Part shown: one piece after another, positions 16,532 to 25,572 of the stretch
How positions within the stretch are numbered: the first letter of the stretch is position 1
How the letters are laid out: each line of letters opens with the position of its first letter
Assembly: GCA_934320645.1 (NCBI GenBank)
Contig: CAKRFP010000011.1
Coordinates: forward strand, 3,424-67,423
Direction of reading: 5' to 3'
DNA length: 64,000 bases
Source of the DNA: an uncultured Bariatricus sp.
GTDB taxonomy: Bacteria; Bacillota; Clostridia; Lachnospirales; Lachnospiraceae
Made by a program: the position numbers and the translations under genes
Notes under the pieces: model-generated
The model's database searches: none
Seen by the model: the letters and a program-made list of their open reading frames with translations, nothing else
Told to the model about the DNA's origin: nothing

Positions 16532-17458
16532 ATGACTTTATTGGATAAAATTACAGAAAAAGTATTAGCTCAGATCGATGACACCGGTTTTACGCAGTCC
16601 GGTGCATTCAATTTACGACATAATGGGATCGCGCTCTGCCACGGTGACAGTGAGCATATTAAAATCAAGAAAAAACAGGACAAGCCGGGAATCGATATTT
16701 TCATCGATGGAAAAACAGACGGCGAAGAAGTTCATATTCCTGTTGTTGTTGACGCAAGCGGAATGACGGACGTTGTTTACAATGATTTTTATGTAGCAGA
16801 AGGTGCAAATGTAACCATCGTTGCCGGATGTGGTATCCACAACAGCGGATGTAACGAAAGCCGCCATGATGGTATTCATACTTTCCATGTGGAAAAAAAT
16901 GCAAATGTACGCTATGTAGAAAAGCATTACGGAGAGGGTGAAGGCACCGGAACCCGGGTACTCAATCCTGTTACCGAAGTTTATCTTGGTGAAAATTCTG
17001 TATTTACGCTGGATACTGCTCAGATCAAAGGAGTCGATTCTACGATTCGTGAAAATAATGTACATCTGGAAGCCGGTTCCAAGCTTTATGTCATTGAAAA
17101 ACTGATGACACATGGAAAACAGGAAGCTACTTCAAATATGATGGTGGAACTGCTCGGAGAAGGCAGCTCTGCGCAAATCGTATCCCGTTCGGTCGCAAAA
17201 GGCGAATCCAGACAGGTCTTCCATCCGAGAGCTGTCGGAAAGAACCGTTGCCATGCACATGTTCAGTGTGATTCTATTATCATGGATCATGCAGAAGTAA
17301 GTTCAATTCCTGAGATCAATGCGAAGCATGTGGATGCGGCTATTATCCACGAAGCTGCGATCGGAAGGATCAATGATGAGCAGTTGATCAAGCTGCGGAC
17401 TCTTGGAATGACGGAAGAGGAAGCAGAAGGGGTGATTATTGAGAACTTCTTGAATTAG
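16532..17458 (+). CDS. SufB/SufD family Fe-S scaffold protein (short form)
   Basis: Partner of SufC in iron-sulfur cluster assembly. It has 308 residues, much shorter than classical SufB (about 470-495). It keeps the beta-helix core with VTIVAGCGIHNSGCNES near 100-116, and the C-terminal HEAAIGRINDEQLIKLRTLG, which matches the conserved SufB/D motif around the SufC-binding helix. Only this SufB/D protein is present and no sufS or sufU is adjacent, so the pair resembles the minimal two-gene SufCB (SMS-type) systems. A ribosome site GGGGAGGA precedes the start. Element B follows the stop and could end the transcript. Confidence 0.85.
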   Translation: MTLLDKITEKVLAQIDDTGFTQSGAFNLRHNGIALCHGDSEHIKIKKKQDKPGIDIFIDGKTDGEEVHIPVVVDASGMTDVVYNDFYVAEGANVTIVAGCGIHNSGCNESRHDGIHTFHVEKNANVRYVEKHYGEGEGTGTRVLNPVTEVYLGENSVFTLDTAQIKGVDSTIRENNVHLEAGSKLYVIEKLMTHGKQEATSNMMVELLGEGSSAQIVSRSVAKGESRQVFHPRAVGKNRCHAHVQCDSIIMDHAEVSSIPEINAKHVDAAIIHEAAIGRINDEQLIKLRTLGMTEEEAEGVIIENFLN

Positions 17459-17753
17459 AGCCATACGTAGCGTGAAAATATGACGAAAAAACGAAATCCA
17501 TCTTCGGTATCTGCTTCGTTGCACTAAGCATTCCACCGAGCCTTTGAAAGCATCAATTGTGTCAGCAATGGCTTCCACAATTGATTAAGTCTCGGTTCCA
17601 TAGTGCAAAGGCGCTGATACCGAAGATGGATTCCTTTTTTTCTGGATATTGACTCCACTACATTATAAAATCTTATTTAATAAACTTCATGAATTTCTCA
17701 ATGAGAAGTTCATATGGACAGGCGGAGCCTGTCTCGCTTGAGTGTTGAAATCT
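17459..17753. other. Convergent intergenic region with element B
   Basis: Between sufB and the kinase gene. Besides element B it has two smaller hairpins: GACAGGC/GCCTGTC near 17717-17733 and a stem around 17689-17710, which could end the minus-strand transcript. Confidence 0.5.
17490..17640. repeat. Structured inverted repeat, element B (related to element A)
   Basis: A palindrome of about 150 bases with the same plan as element A. The outer stem contains AATCCATCTTCGGTATC in both arms, followed by stem TTGCACTA/TAGTGCAA, an internal loop with CATTCC opposite TTCCAT, stem ACCGAG/CTCGGT, stem ATCAATTGTG/CACAATTGAT and the apical loop TCAGCAATGGCTTC. Loop and internal-loop sequences match element A, while all stems differ and remain complementary. 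Here a T run follows on the plus strand and a second T run exists on the minus strand, so it may also act as a two-way terminator for sufB and the kinase gene. Confidence 0.78.
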
Positions 17754-18341
17754 CTACTGTTCAAGTATCTTTTTACAGATTTTTTCAAGGATGTCTTCAA
17801 GGTCTGTGTTTTCGTAGCGTTCTGTGATTCCGGCGTGGGCGATGTTTTCTTCGGAGAAATCTTTGGAATCGGCGAGGAAACGGCGGCACATTTCGGCGTA
17901 TTTGGGTTCTTTCTGGGTTTTCTCACGGGCGAGGGCGCGGGTTAAGCGCTCTCCGTCTTCTACCTCGATGTAAAGTGGAACTACTTTTTCGTTTCCAAAA
18001 TAGGTTTTCAATTTTTCATAGGATTCAAGAGTTCCGATCATGAGATAATCCTGATTTTTTTGTTCAAAATTGAACTGTCCGTCATCAGCGGTGAAATAGT
18101 GCCAGATACCATAAACTGTATTGTAAGCACGTTCTTCAATCAATCGGCCTTCTGTTTTGAACTTTTCAAGTTCAGTTTCGTCTGTAAAGAAATATTCTTC
18201 GCCTTCTTTTTCTCCCTCACGCCGTGGACGGGTTGTATAGATCGTTACATTTTTTAACTGTGGCATTCTTTTTCTCAGTTCTTTGTAGATTGTGTCTTTC
18301 CCCGTTGAACTTTTTCCCATCAGATAATATATTTTACTCAT
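17754..18341 (-). CDS. Guanylate kinase-like nucleotide kinase
   Basis: P-loop kinase of 195 residues. The start MSKIYYLMGKSSTGKDTIYKEL holds the Walker A GKSSTGKDT, followed by TIYTTRPRREGEKEGEEYFF, the guanylate-binding TTRxxRxGE pattern of GMP kinases. It lacks some of the usual Gmk C-terminal features, so it may be a divergent family member rather than the essential GMP kinase. Its start overlaps the upstream decarboxylase stop by 8 bases. In Bacillus thymidylate kinase (tmk) holds this position beside the yaaO decarboxylase. Confidence 0.75.
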   Translation of the reverse strand: MSKIYYLMGKSSTGKDTIYKELRKRMPQLKNVTIYTTRPRREGEKEGEEYFFTDETELEKFKTEGRLIEERAYNTVYGIWHYFTADDGQFNFEQKNQDYLMIGTLESYEKLKTYFGNEKVVPLYIEVEDGERLTRALAREKTQKEPKYAEMCRRFLADSKDFSEENIAHAGITERYENTDLEDILEKICKKILEQ

Positions 18342-19749
18342 GTTTCCACACCTTTATCTTGCCTTCCGTCTGTATTCCTTCTATTTGGAGATTCTGTGTT
18401 TCATAATAACAGAGAAGTTCTACTGCTTCCCGGCTGATCCGCTCTCCCGGTACGATAACCGGGCTTCCCGGTGGATAGAGATAAGCGTATTCCAGAGAAA
18501 TATGTCCTTCGCTTTCCTTCCACGGAATCTCTTCTGCTTCTCCGTCTTCCTCCCGGTCTGCTGCCTCCTGCGGTGTAAAATACTGCTCCAGTCTCGGAAG
18601 CTCTCCGGAAATCTCTGTACTTCCGGAAACGGCTGTTTTTGCTTCCAGCTGACCGTCTATTTCCAGTAACGCAGCTTTTAACCTGTCCAGTCCTTCCTGC
18701 GTATCTGCCACGGTCGTCATCGCAAGTACATAGGTTCCACCGGTCATTTCCATTTCCAGATGATATTCTTTTCGCAGCCGGTCCGCAAGCTCCGGACTTG
18801 TAATATTTGCATTTGCCGTGGAAATCACAACTTTGGAAATATCATAATGTTCTGTACGGAGAATCTGTAAATGCTGTAATGATTCCAGCTCTTCTCTGAA
18901 CTTTTGCAGCCTCTCTACATAAAGTTCAAATGCTTCCCCACATTTTCCATCCAGGAAATCCATGCAGGCATCCAGGCTTGCCATGAAAATATACGACGGG
19001 CTGCTGCTCTGCAGCATATCCAGATATTTCTTAATTCTTCTACGATTTGCAAATTTCCCATTGATATGCAGGATTGCAGTCTGTGTAAGAGACGGCAGTG
19101 TCTTGTGCAGACTATTGATCACCACATCTGCTCCCAGATCATTTGCGCGCCCCGGAAATGCCGGATGGAATCCGAAATGCGGTCCATGTGCTTCATCTAC
19201 GATCAGTGGAATCCTATACGAATGTGCCACTTCTGCAATTCCTTTCACATCCGATACCACGCCATCATAATTTGGAGATACGATCACAACCGCTTTGATG
19301 TCCGGCTCTGCCTCAAGTGCTTTCGCCACGTCCTCTTTACTGATCTCCCCATTCATATGCATGGAAATATCAAACTCCGGATACACATACCGCGGCACAA
19401 GACCATTCATATAGATTGCATGGTAAATGGATTTGTGACAATGGCGCGCCACCAGAATCTTATCTCCCCGGCGCGTACATCCCATCACCGCACTTAAAAT
19501 CCCGGCAGTACTTCCATTTACCAGAAAATGACTCTCCTCTGCCCCGAATACTCTTGCTGCCCTCTCCTGCTCTTCTTTTAAGATTCCATCCGCATGATGC
19601 AGATCATCGAAACCATCGATTTCCGTGATATCCAGATCGTATGGAAGTTCAATTCCAAGAAGTGCCTTGTTTCTCTTATGTCCCGGCATATGAAATGCGT
19701 AAAAATCACTCTCTGAATATGCTTTTAATTTATCATATAGTCGTTCCAT
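18334..19749 (-). CDS. Orn/Lys/Arg decarboxylase family protein (YaaO/SpeA-like)
   Basis: PLP-dependent basic amino-acid decarboxylase of 471 residues, likely feeding polyamine synthesis. The start region has YAFHMPGHKRN, then the substrate loop IDGFDDLHHADGIL, VDEAHGPHFGFHPAFP and the PLP lysine in NSLHKTLPSLTQTA, typical of the short firmicute arginine/lysine decarboxylases. The longer frame to 19902 is discarded because the ATG at 19749 has AAGAGG upstream and starts the conserved sequence. The exact substrate among Orn, Lys and Arg cannot be told. Confidence 0.85.
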   Translation of the reverse strand: MERLYDKLKAYSESDFYAFHMPGHKRNKALLGIELPYDLDITEIDGFDDLHHADGILKEEQERAARVFGAEESHFLVNGSTAGILSAVMGCTRRGDKILVARHCHKSIYHAIYMNGLVPRYVYPEFDISMHMNGEISKEDVAKALEAEPDIKAVVIVSPNYDGVVSDVKGIAEVAHSYRIPLIVDEAHGPHFGFHPAFPGRANDLGADVVINSLHKTLPSLTQTAILHINGKFANRRRIKKYLDMLQSSSPSYIFMASLDACMDFLDGKCGEAFELYVERLQKFREELESLQHLQILRTEHYDISKVVISTANANITSPELADRLRKEYHLEMEMTGGTYVLAMTTVADTQEGLDRLKAALLEIDGQLEAKTAVSGSTEISGELPRLEQYFTPQEAADREEDGEAEEIPWKESEGHISLEYAYLYPPGSPVIVPGERISREAVELLCYYETQNLQIEGIQTEGKIKVWKHE

Positions 19750-19852
19750 TTTATACCTCTTTAAGTCTTTTAGAAACATCATATAATTTTTCTTCCGAAA
19801 ACGCAAGCGGACGAAACGGTTCTCCCATTTCGTCCTTTCCATATATTCTGGC

Positions 19853-22075
19853 TTACACAGCCACAATCTCAAACACTTTCGCCTGGAAATCTCCCTTGTC
19901 ATTTACACCCTTCTTCCACACACCGGACGCAGAATCTGACAGGATCATTCCGACTTGCATCAGCTCATCGCCATAGCAGTCATAATCATATCCGCTGACC
20001 TTATAAAAGGTATCTTCCTTCAGCCCTTTCAGCTTCAGTCTCACAAACCCGATGTTCACCGGCTGCATCACGCGGTAATAGCCAACCAGTGCCTTCTTCT
20101 GATCCTCCGATACGATCATCCATGCCGTCTCATTGCCCTCGAACGGACTCTTCAGACGGTAGAAGGTTCCTTTCTGGATCAGATCTCTCTTCTCTTTCAT
20201 GAATACGATCTGTCTGCGAACCTCTGCTTTTTCTTCCTCACTAAGTTTTAAAAGGTCAAGCTCATATCCGAAAGTTCCAAAATACGCTACATCCGCTCTT
20301 GTCTCAATCGGTGTCACACGGTTTGTCTGATGGTTCGGTGATGCTGATACATGACTTCCCATACAGCTTACCGGATAAACCATCGAGGTTCCGTACTGGA
20401 TCTTCAGACGTTCAATTGCATCGGTATCATCCGAAGTCCATCCCTGCGGCGCAAAATAAAGCATTCCCGGGTCAAATCTTGCCCCACCGCTTGCACAGGA
20501 TTCAAATAACACCTGCGGGAACCGGCTGGTCAGGCGCTCATACAGCTCATACACGCCGAGAACGTATTTGTGGCAGACCTTCCCCTGATACTCTCTGTCA
20601 TTTCCATTTGAAAACACCTCTGAAAATGTACGGTTCAAATCCCATTTGATGTAAGATACCGGCACTTCTGCCAGAAGATTTTCCAGCATATCCCCGATAT
20701 ACTCCCGAACTTCCTTTTTTGAAAAATCAAGAACATACTGATTTCGGCTGTGGCAGATCCGCTTGCCCTGCTCGGCAAGAAGCCAGTCCGGATGTGCGCG
20801 GTACAGATCACTGTCCTTATTCGTCATTTCCGGTTCAATCCAGAGTCCGAATTTTAAACCTTTGGCATTGATCTTTTCTGCCAGCTCTTTTAAGGTTCCT
20901 TTTAATTTTTCCTCATTCGGATACCAGTCGCCTAGCGAAGAAGTTCCATCATTTCTCTTTCCAAACCATCCATCATCCAGCACAAAAAGCTCCATTCCAA
21001 GGTCTGCTGCCGCATCCGCAAGTCCCAGAAGCTTCGGCGCATCAAAATCAAAATAAAATGCCTCCCAGCTGTTGATCAGGATCGGGCGTACCTTGTCTCT
21101 CCAGGTTCCTCTTGCCAGACGGGTACGGTACAGCTTGTGAAATGCCTGACTCATTCCATTCAGTCCGGCTTCCGAATATACCATTACCATCTCCGGTGTC
21201 TGGAAGGATTCGCCCTTTCCAAGTGTCCATTTAAATCCGTTCGGATGGATTCCCATCAGCACACGGGCGGTATCATAGTTATCCACCTCAGTCTGCGCAA
21301 GAAAATTGCCACTGTAAACCAGACTGAACCCGTAGACCTGTCCCTGGAACTCGTCTGCATTTTCACGGGCAAGCGCAAAGAACGGGTTGAACTGATAGCT
21401 GCTGCATCCACGCATACTGTAAATGCTCTGGATACCGTAATCCAGCTTATGTCTTCTCACATGACGCTCTCTCGCCCACACACCGGCAAGATCGATCATC
21501 TCATAATCCTTGTCCGGCAGATCTACACAGGCGCTCATTACAGAGAGAAGTGTAATCTTTTCATCAGAATCACATTCAAAACGTACACTTCTTGTGATGA
21601 CAGGAAATGCTTCATAAATCGTATACAGAAGGATAATCTTTGTTCCAATACTTGCATCTTCTAAAACCAGCTCCAGTGTCTGTGCCTCATCGTCACTTTC
21701 TACATAAGTCGCCGGAAGTCCTTCAAGCTTTGGTTTGCCATTGTAAATCTTGTGCTCTTTGTACACAAACTCGACTACATGGCTTCCGTTCTCCCGCTCG
21801 ATCTCATATGCCGGAAAACGCATATCTCCGCAGCCGAAAGTCGGATACTCCTGCTTGATATTCTCCAGTGAGAATGTAGAATTTCCCTCGAAAGCATACG
21901 GCGACATATCGCGCATCGCATATTCAAAAAGGTGACCAAAATCTTCTCTGTGCGTCAGACGTTTTCCGTAGTACAGCTGTCCCGGCTGGTTGTTGTCAAG
22001 GATCTTGATGATATAGCTGATCTCCTGATTGTAAAGATGAAACTCTCTTGTTTTTTCGTTGTATATGATTGGCAT
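19853..22075 (-). CDS. Alpha-galactosidase, glycoside hydrolase family 36
   Basis: Cytoplasmic enzyme of 740 residues that cleaves alpha-1,6-galactosides such as raffinose or melibiose. The catalytic core has ELFVLDDGWFGKRND, the nucleophile motif YIKWDLNRTFSE and the acid/base motif ESCASGGARFDPG, all standard for GH36. There is no signal peptide. The ATG at 22075 is preceded by AGGAGAAACGAT and is preferred to the upstream in-frame ATG at 22111. It stands alone with its own promoter. Confidence 0.92.
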   Translation of the reverse strand: MPIIYNEKTREFHLYNQEISYIIKILDNNQPGQLYYGKRLTHREDFGHLFEYAMRDMSPYAFEGNSTFSLENIKQEYPTFGCGDMRFPAYEIERENGSHVVEFVYKEHKIYNGKPKLEGLPATYVESDDEAQTLELVLEDASIGTKIILLYTIYEAFPVITRSVRFECDSDEKITLLSVMSACVDLPDKDYEMIDLAGVWARERHVRRHKLDYGIQSIYSMRGCSSYQFNPFFALARENADEFQGQVYGFSLVYSGNFLAQTEVDNYDTARVLMGIHPNGFKWTLGKGESFQTPEMVMVYSEAGLNGMSQAFHKLYRTRLARGTWRDKVRPILINSWEAFYFDFDAPKLLGLADAAADLGMELFVLDDGWFGKRNDGTSSLGDWYPNEEKLKGTLKELAEKINAKGLKFGLWIEPEMTNKDSDLYRAHPDWLLAEQGKRICHSRNQYVLDFSKKEVREYIGDMLENLLAEVPVSYIKWDLNRTFSEVFSNGNDREYQGKVCHKYVLGVYELYERLTSRFPQVLFESCASGGARFDPGMLYFAPQGWTSDDTDAIERLKIQYGTSMVYPVSCMGSHVSASPNHQTNRVTPIETRADVAYFGTFGYELDLLKLSEEEKAEVRRQIVFMKEKRDLIQKGTFYRLKSPFEGNETAWMIVSEDQKKALVGYYRVMQPVNIGFVRLKLKGLKEDTFYKVSGYDYDCYGDELMQVGMILSDSASGVWKKGVNDKGDFQAKVFEIVAV

Positions 22076-22128
22076 ATCGTTTCTCCTCATTCCGTATTGT
22101 ATAACGTTCATTTTTCCGTATTATCTGT

Positions 22129-22158
22129 ATAGTATCACTGTTGGTTTTTCAGCGTCAA
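22129..22158 (-). promoter_or_regulatory. Promoter of the alpha-galactosidase gene
   Basis: Minus strand: -35 TTGACG at 22153-22158, 18-bp spacer, -10 TACTAT at 22129-22134. Downstream, the leader holds two copies of ATACGGAA. Confidence 0.6.
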
Positions 22159-22194
22159 TGATTCCTGCGGATAAATTTGTAAGAATGTACACTC

Positions 22195-22237
22195 AAAAAA
22201 GGGACTCTGTCCTTTCCTAAAAGACATCATCCCTTTT
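22195..22237 (-). terminator. Terminator of the Gld-like ABC operon
   Basis: Minus strand stem AAAAGGGA/TCCCTTTT with an inner TGTCTTT/AAAGGACA-type helix, followed by TTTTTT. Confidence 0.75.
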
Positions 22238-22278
22238 CCTTTCTTATCAGACTTATTTAATTTTCTCTTTGTATCCTT

Positions 22279-23220
22279 CTACTCTGCACTACTGTCCACT
22301 TTCCATCCAAGTGCCTTCTCTACCGTATCAATCAACACCCGGCTTACTCTCTGTGAACCGTCCATCTGTACATAATAGTAGGTCGCGCTGTCATCCTTGC
22401 TTCCTACATAGAATGTAACCGTCTTTTCCTTATCATCATCCGACATATCCTTGTAAGTCAGCTCCACCTTCGTCCGCTGATCCTCCGCAAGCCCATAATC
22501 GCCAAGCGTCGCGTCCGTTACATGATAATCTGTACAGTCTGTAAAATAGAATCCGGCAAGCGCTGTTGTGATGCTTGTTACGGTATCCTTCTGATCATCA
22601 TTGTCTGTCTCATAGGTTTTCGCCTCTTCACCCGGTTTTGCCACAGTCTCTTTTACAAAGTTATTGGACGTAACGGTCACAAAGCTGTCCTTCTCTGCAA
22701 CATCGGCAAGCTGCCATACCATTTCTGAGATCAGATCAGACGATACGGTATACACCTTCTTCGCACCATCTTCCATGAAATAATAATTCTCTCCTGAGGC
22801 ATTTCCGATCAGGAATTTATGTGCCTCTCCATCCTTTCCGGTCAGTGTGATCTCATACTCCGGCGAATCAAAACCATAATCCGAAAGATCATCCGGATCC
22901 TTGATCTCTTTTACCGCCTGGATATCGGAAAATGTATCTTCCATATTTTTCATGGTACTCTCAGTCAGCACAATCGTTGTGTCCGGTGCATACTCCCAGG
23001 TGTCATCCTCTTTTACAAAGGACATTTCTTCCCCGGATGCTTCTTTGTATGCAATGGCCTCCAGCGAATCTGTCTCAAAAATGTGCACCACTGCATTTTC
23101 TTTTTTCTTCTCTTCTTTCTCTGACTTGGACGTATTCCATTTCTTCAGCCCGAAAAAAGTAACGAGCAGAACAATCAGTACAAGCAGAAGAATTCCTATT
23201 GTCCGTGTTTTTTTCTGCAT
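22279..23220 (-). CDS. DUF4340 domain membrane-anchored protein
   Basis: Protein of 313 residues with one N-terminal membrane segment (TIGILLLVLIVLLVTFFGL) and an extracytoplasmic part. The pattern VHIFETDSLEAIAYKEASGEEM, WEYAPDTTIVLTESTMKNM and YEITLTGKDGEAHKFLIGNASG is that of DUF4340 proteins, which commonly accompany GldG-like ABC transporters. It is last of a four-gene operon, 18 bp after the gldG-like gene. Its role is unknown; an accessory subunit of the exporter is likely. Confidence 0.82.
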   Translation of the reverse strand: MQKKTRTIGILLLVLIVLLVTFFGLKKWNTSKSEKEEKKKENAVVHIFETDSLEAIAYKEASGEEMSFVKEDDTWEYAPDTTIVLTESTMKNMEDTFSDIQAVKEIKDPDDLSDYGFDSPEYEITLTGKDGEAHKFLIGNASGENYYFMEDGAKKVYTVSSDLISEMVWQLADVAEKDSFVTVTSNNFVKETVAKPGEEAKTYETDNDDQKDTVTSITTALAGFYFTDCTDYHVTDATLGDYGLAEDQRTKVELTYKDMSDDDKEKTVTFYVGSKDDSATYYYVQMDGSQRVSRVLIDTVEKALGWKVDSSAE

Positions 23221-23238
23221 CTTTTCGCCACCTGCCTT

Positions 23239-24693
23239 TTACGCTTTCCGTCTTCTCATCCAGATCACAAATCCAATGATCAGAATTGCAAGCGGAATAA
23301 TAAAGATCACAAGGATGCTGAATGCACCTGCATGCATTGGTGTATTTGTTTCCGTAGAAAGACTCTTCGCCTCGATCGCGACATTGCTCACATTATCAAA
23401 GTTCTCTGTAACCGAATTTACAAACAGCGTCAGGTTATCCAGCGTCGTCAGCTGATCTGTGATGTCTGAGCTGATCATTGATGCAGAAGCAAGTACGGTA
23501 AGTCTTGCCGTCTTTGTTTCGGTTGAATCGGTCGAATCAGAATCATCTGTATCCTTACTGTCTGAATCTGAAGAATCCGCAGAAACCGTATTGGTAGAAA
23601 CAGCTCCCAGAATATACTGTCCCTGAGTCTGGTCATCCTCCGTTACCGCATATCCGCTGCTTGATGTCTGCATAAACGGAGTAACCGTCAGATTATCATT
23701 ATCCGTATCTGTTTTCTCCATACCAAGTGAATTCAGCAGAAGTACCATCTGATTGCTGATGCCGCTTCCCAGGTCACCACTCAGAGAAAGCTGTGGGAAG
23801 ATTGCATAATAATTTCCCTGGTAACATCTCTGGGTATCTGCAATGTAACCGCTGACTTTTTTCAGCCCGTAATCAGACATAATTCCGTCCAGATTTGGTG
23901 TATCTGCAGTCGTATCTCCAAGGATCAGATAAACCTTCCCACCATCGTTCAGATAATTTTCAATGATCGTTTTCTCATCATCTGTAATGTCTGAAGTCGG
24001 CGCATAGAGGAACAGCAGGTCGCAGTCGTCCGGGATTTCCGGATTCATACTCAGGTTGATTTCTTCCGTCTCCAGATTATTCTTGGTGAGCAGATCACTT
24101 ACCGAGCTTGAAAATGTTGATTCTCCGTGACCACTGGTCCGGTAAATCTTGCTTGTTTCCTCACTGGTCACATAATTGATCGCACTGGTAAGCTGTCCTT
24201 CACCATCGAAAGAACTTTCACTGGCACTTCCGGTCGTATAATAAGAGTAATAATCCGACTGGATAATATCTGAAAATGAAATCGTTGTAGACTTTCCGGT
24301 TGCATCACACGATACAACAATCACATTTCCATCGGTATTATATTTCTGAAGAACTGACGGATGCAGTACGCTGTCCACCCATTCCACTTTTACTTTGCCG
24401 GAAAGCGCCGCATATTTTTTCACAAACGTCTTGATCCGAGTATCCACAGAATCCTGTTCTGCGATCACCTTCAGATCTACTTTTTTGTCCAGCTTCTTCA
24501 GCATTTTTGCAGATACACTGCTGATATCGTACAGATTGTTACTACTGATATCAATATTTCTTACATTTTCCGGAAGCTGTCCTGCCACCAGATTGATAAC
24601 GATCGCGATCGCGATAACGATCACTGCAAGCCCTACGCTGTAAGTTCCGTTCCGGGATGACTTGCTGGTAAACATTTTTCTGATTTTTTCCAT
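23239..24693 (-). CDS. GldG-like ABC transporter auxiliary protein
   Basis: Protein of 484 residues with an N-terminal membrane segment (SVGLAVIVIAIAIVINLVAG) and a C-terminal one (ILVIFIIPLAILIIGFVIW). Between them is an extracytoplasmic domain with IYRTSGHGESTF and LLFLYAPTSDITDDE, typical of the ABC-type auxiliary (PF09822, GldG) family. A Ser/Asp-rich low-complexity segment lies near residues 376-396. It lies between the permease and the DUF4340 gene. Despite the Gld name, these genes in Firmicutes are not linked to gliding. Confidence 0.85.
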   Translation of the reverse strand: MEKIRKMFTSKSSRNGTYSVGLAVIVIAIAIVINLVAGQLPENVRNIDISSNNLYDISSVSAKMLKKLDKKVDLKVIAEQDSVDTRIKTFVKKYAALSGKVKVEWVDSVLHPSVLQKYNTDGNVIVVSCDATGKSTTISFSDIIQSDYYSYYTTGSASESSFDGEGQLTSAINYVTSEETSKIYRTSGHGESTFSSSVSDLLTKNNLETEEINLSMNPEIPDDCDLLFLYAPTSDITDDEKTIIENYLNDGGKVYLILGDTTADTPNLDGIMSDYGLKKVSGYIADTQRCYQGNYYAIFPQLSLSGDLGSGISNQMVLLLNSLGMEKTDTDNDNLTVTPFMQTSSSGYAVTEDDQTQGQYILGAVSTNTVSADSSDSDSKDTDDSDSTDSTETKTARLTVLASASMISSDITDQLTTLDNLTLFVNSVTENFDNVSNVAIEAKSLSTETNTPMHAGAFSILVIFIIPLAILIIGFVIWMRRRKA

Positions 24694-24705
24694 GTCTTCT
24701 CCCTC

Positions 24706-25572
24706 CTAACTCCAACGTCTTTTCTGAATGGACTGCATGGTCAGGAAGATAAATACACCTGCCACAGTCAGATACAGGATCAGCCCGCTCACATCGAAAA
24801 GCTTGTTATACGCTACGTTATCAAATATATCTGCAAGATACAGCTTCTTCATGATGTTGACCAGAATATTTTCAAATAATGAAGATTTTACAAAGCTTAC
24901 GATCACAACCGCAACAACTCCGATCGCTTCAATAATTCCTGCTATCATCCAGTTTCCCGTCATCCGGTAGATGATCAGTGCTGCAATGGTAACGAGTACC
25001 ACAATGCCGATCATGCCGCTTGTAGCTGATGTCGGGAGGAAATTGATCAGTCCTCCCCAGAGATAGATCAAAAGCAGAACGCCAAAGGTTGTTACTGCCG
25101 CAATGATCTGGCTTTCTGTGAGTGACGAAAGAAACATTCCGATTGCCAGATACACGCATCCGAGCAGGAAGAACATCAGGATCGACAGATAATCCACCTT
25201 CAGATACGCCGTTCCAAAACTCTTGATGATAATTGGGAAAATGCAGAAGATCAGGCACGGTACCGCAAATACTGTCACCATTGCAAGGTATTTTCCCATC
25301 ACGATATCAAATAATTTCACCGGTGCGGCAAGCAGGAGCTGGTCGGTCTTGTTCTTCCGTTCCTCTGCAAATGAACGCATGGTGAGCATCGGGATAATGA
25401 TGATCAGCACGTAGTTGATATTCATCAGAACGTATGAAAAATACGGATATCCCGAATTTAAGTTGTACGCCATAAAATAGATTCCCGTGAAGACCACAAG
25501 GAATGCGATCAGGACATAGCCTGTCATTGATTGAAAATAGGATTTTAATTCTCGCTTATAAATTGCTGTCAT
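24706..25572 (-). CDS. ABC-2 type permease (GldF-like)
   Basis: Membrane permease of 288 residues with six predicted membrane segments. It starts MTAIYKRELKSYFQSMTGYVLIAF and continues MLTMRSFAEERKNKTDQLLLAAP, the characteristic ABC-2 motif. The ATG at 25572 has AGGAGG 9 bp upstream and overlaps the end of the ATPase gene by 17 bases, so translation is coupled. The longer frame to 25641 lies inside the ATPase gene and is not used. Confidence 0.88.
   Translation of the reverse strand: MTAIYKRELKSYFQSMTGYVLIAFLVVFTGIYFMAYNLNSGYPYFSYVLMNINYVLIIIIPMLTMRSFAEERKNKTDQLLLAAPVKLFDIVMGKYLAMVTVFAVPCLIFCIFPIIIKSFGTAYLKVDYLSILMFFLLGCVYLAIGMFLSSLTESQIIAAVTTFGVLLLIYLWGGLINFLPTSATSGMIGIVVLVTIAALIIYRMTGNWMIAGIIEAIGVVAVVIVSFVKSSLFENILVNIMKKLYLADIFDNVAYNKLFDVSGLILYLTVAGVFIFLTMQSIQKRRWS

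Noticed and set aside
6150..17640. Insertion sequence remnants for the two inverted repeats
   Set aside because: No transposase fragment or target duplication was seen, and the arms differ completely between copies, unlike IS or MITE ends.
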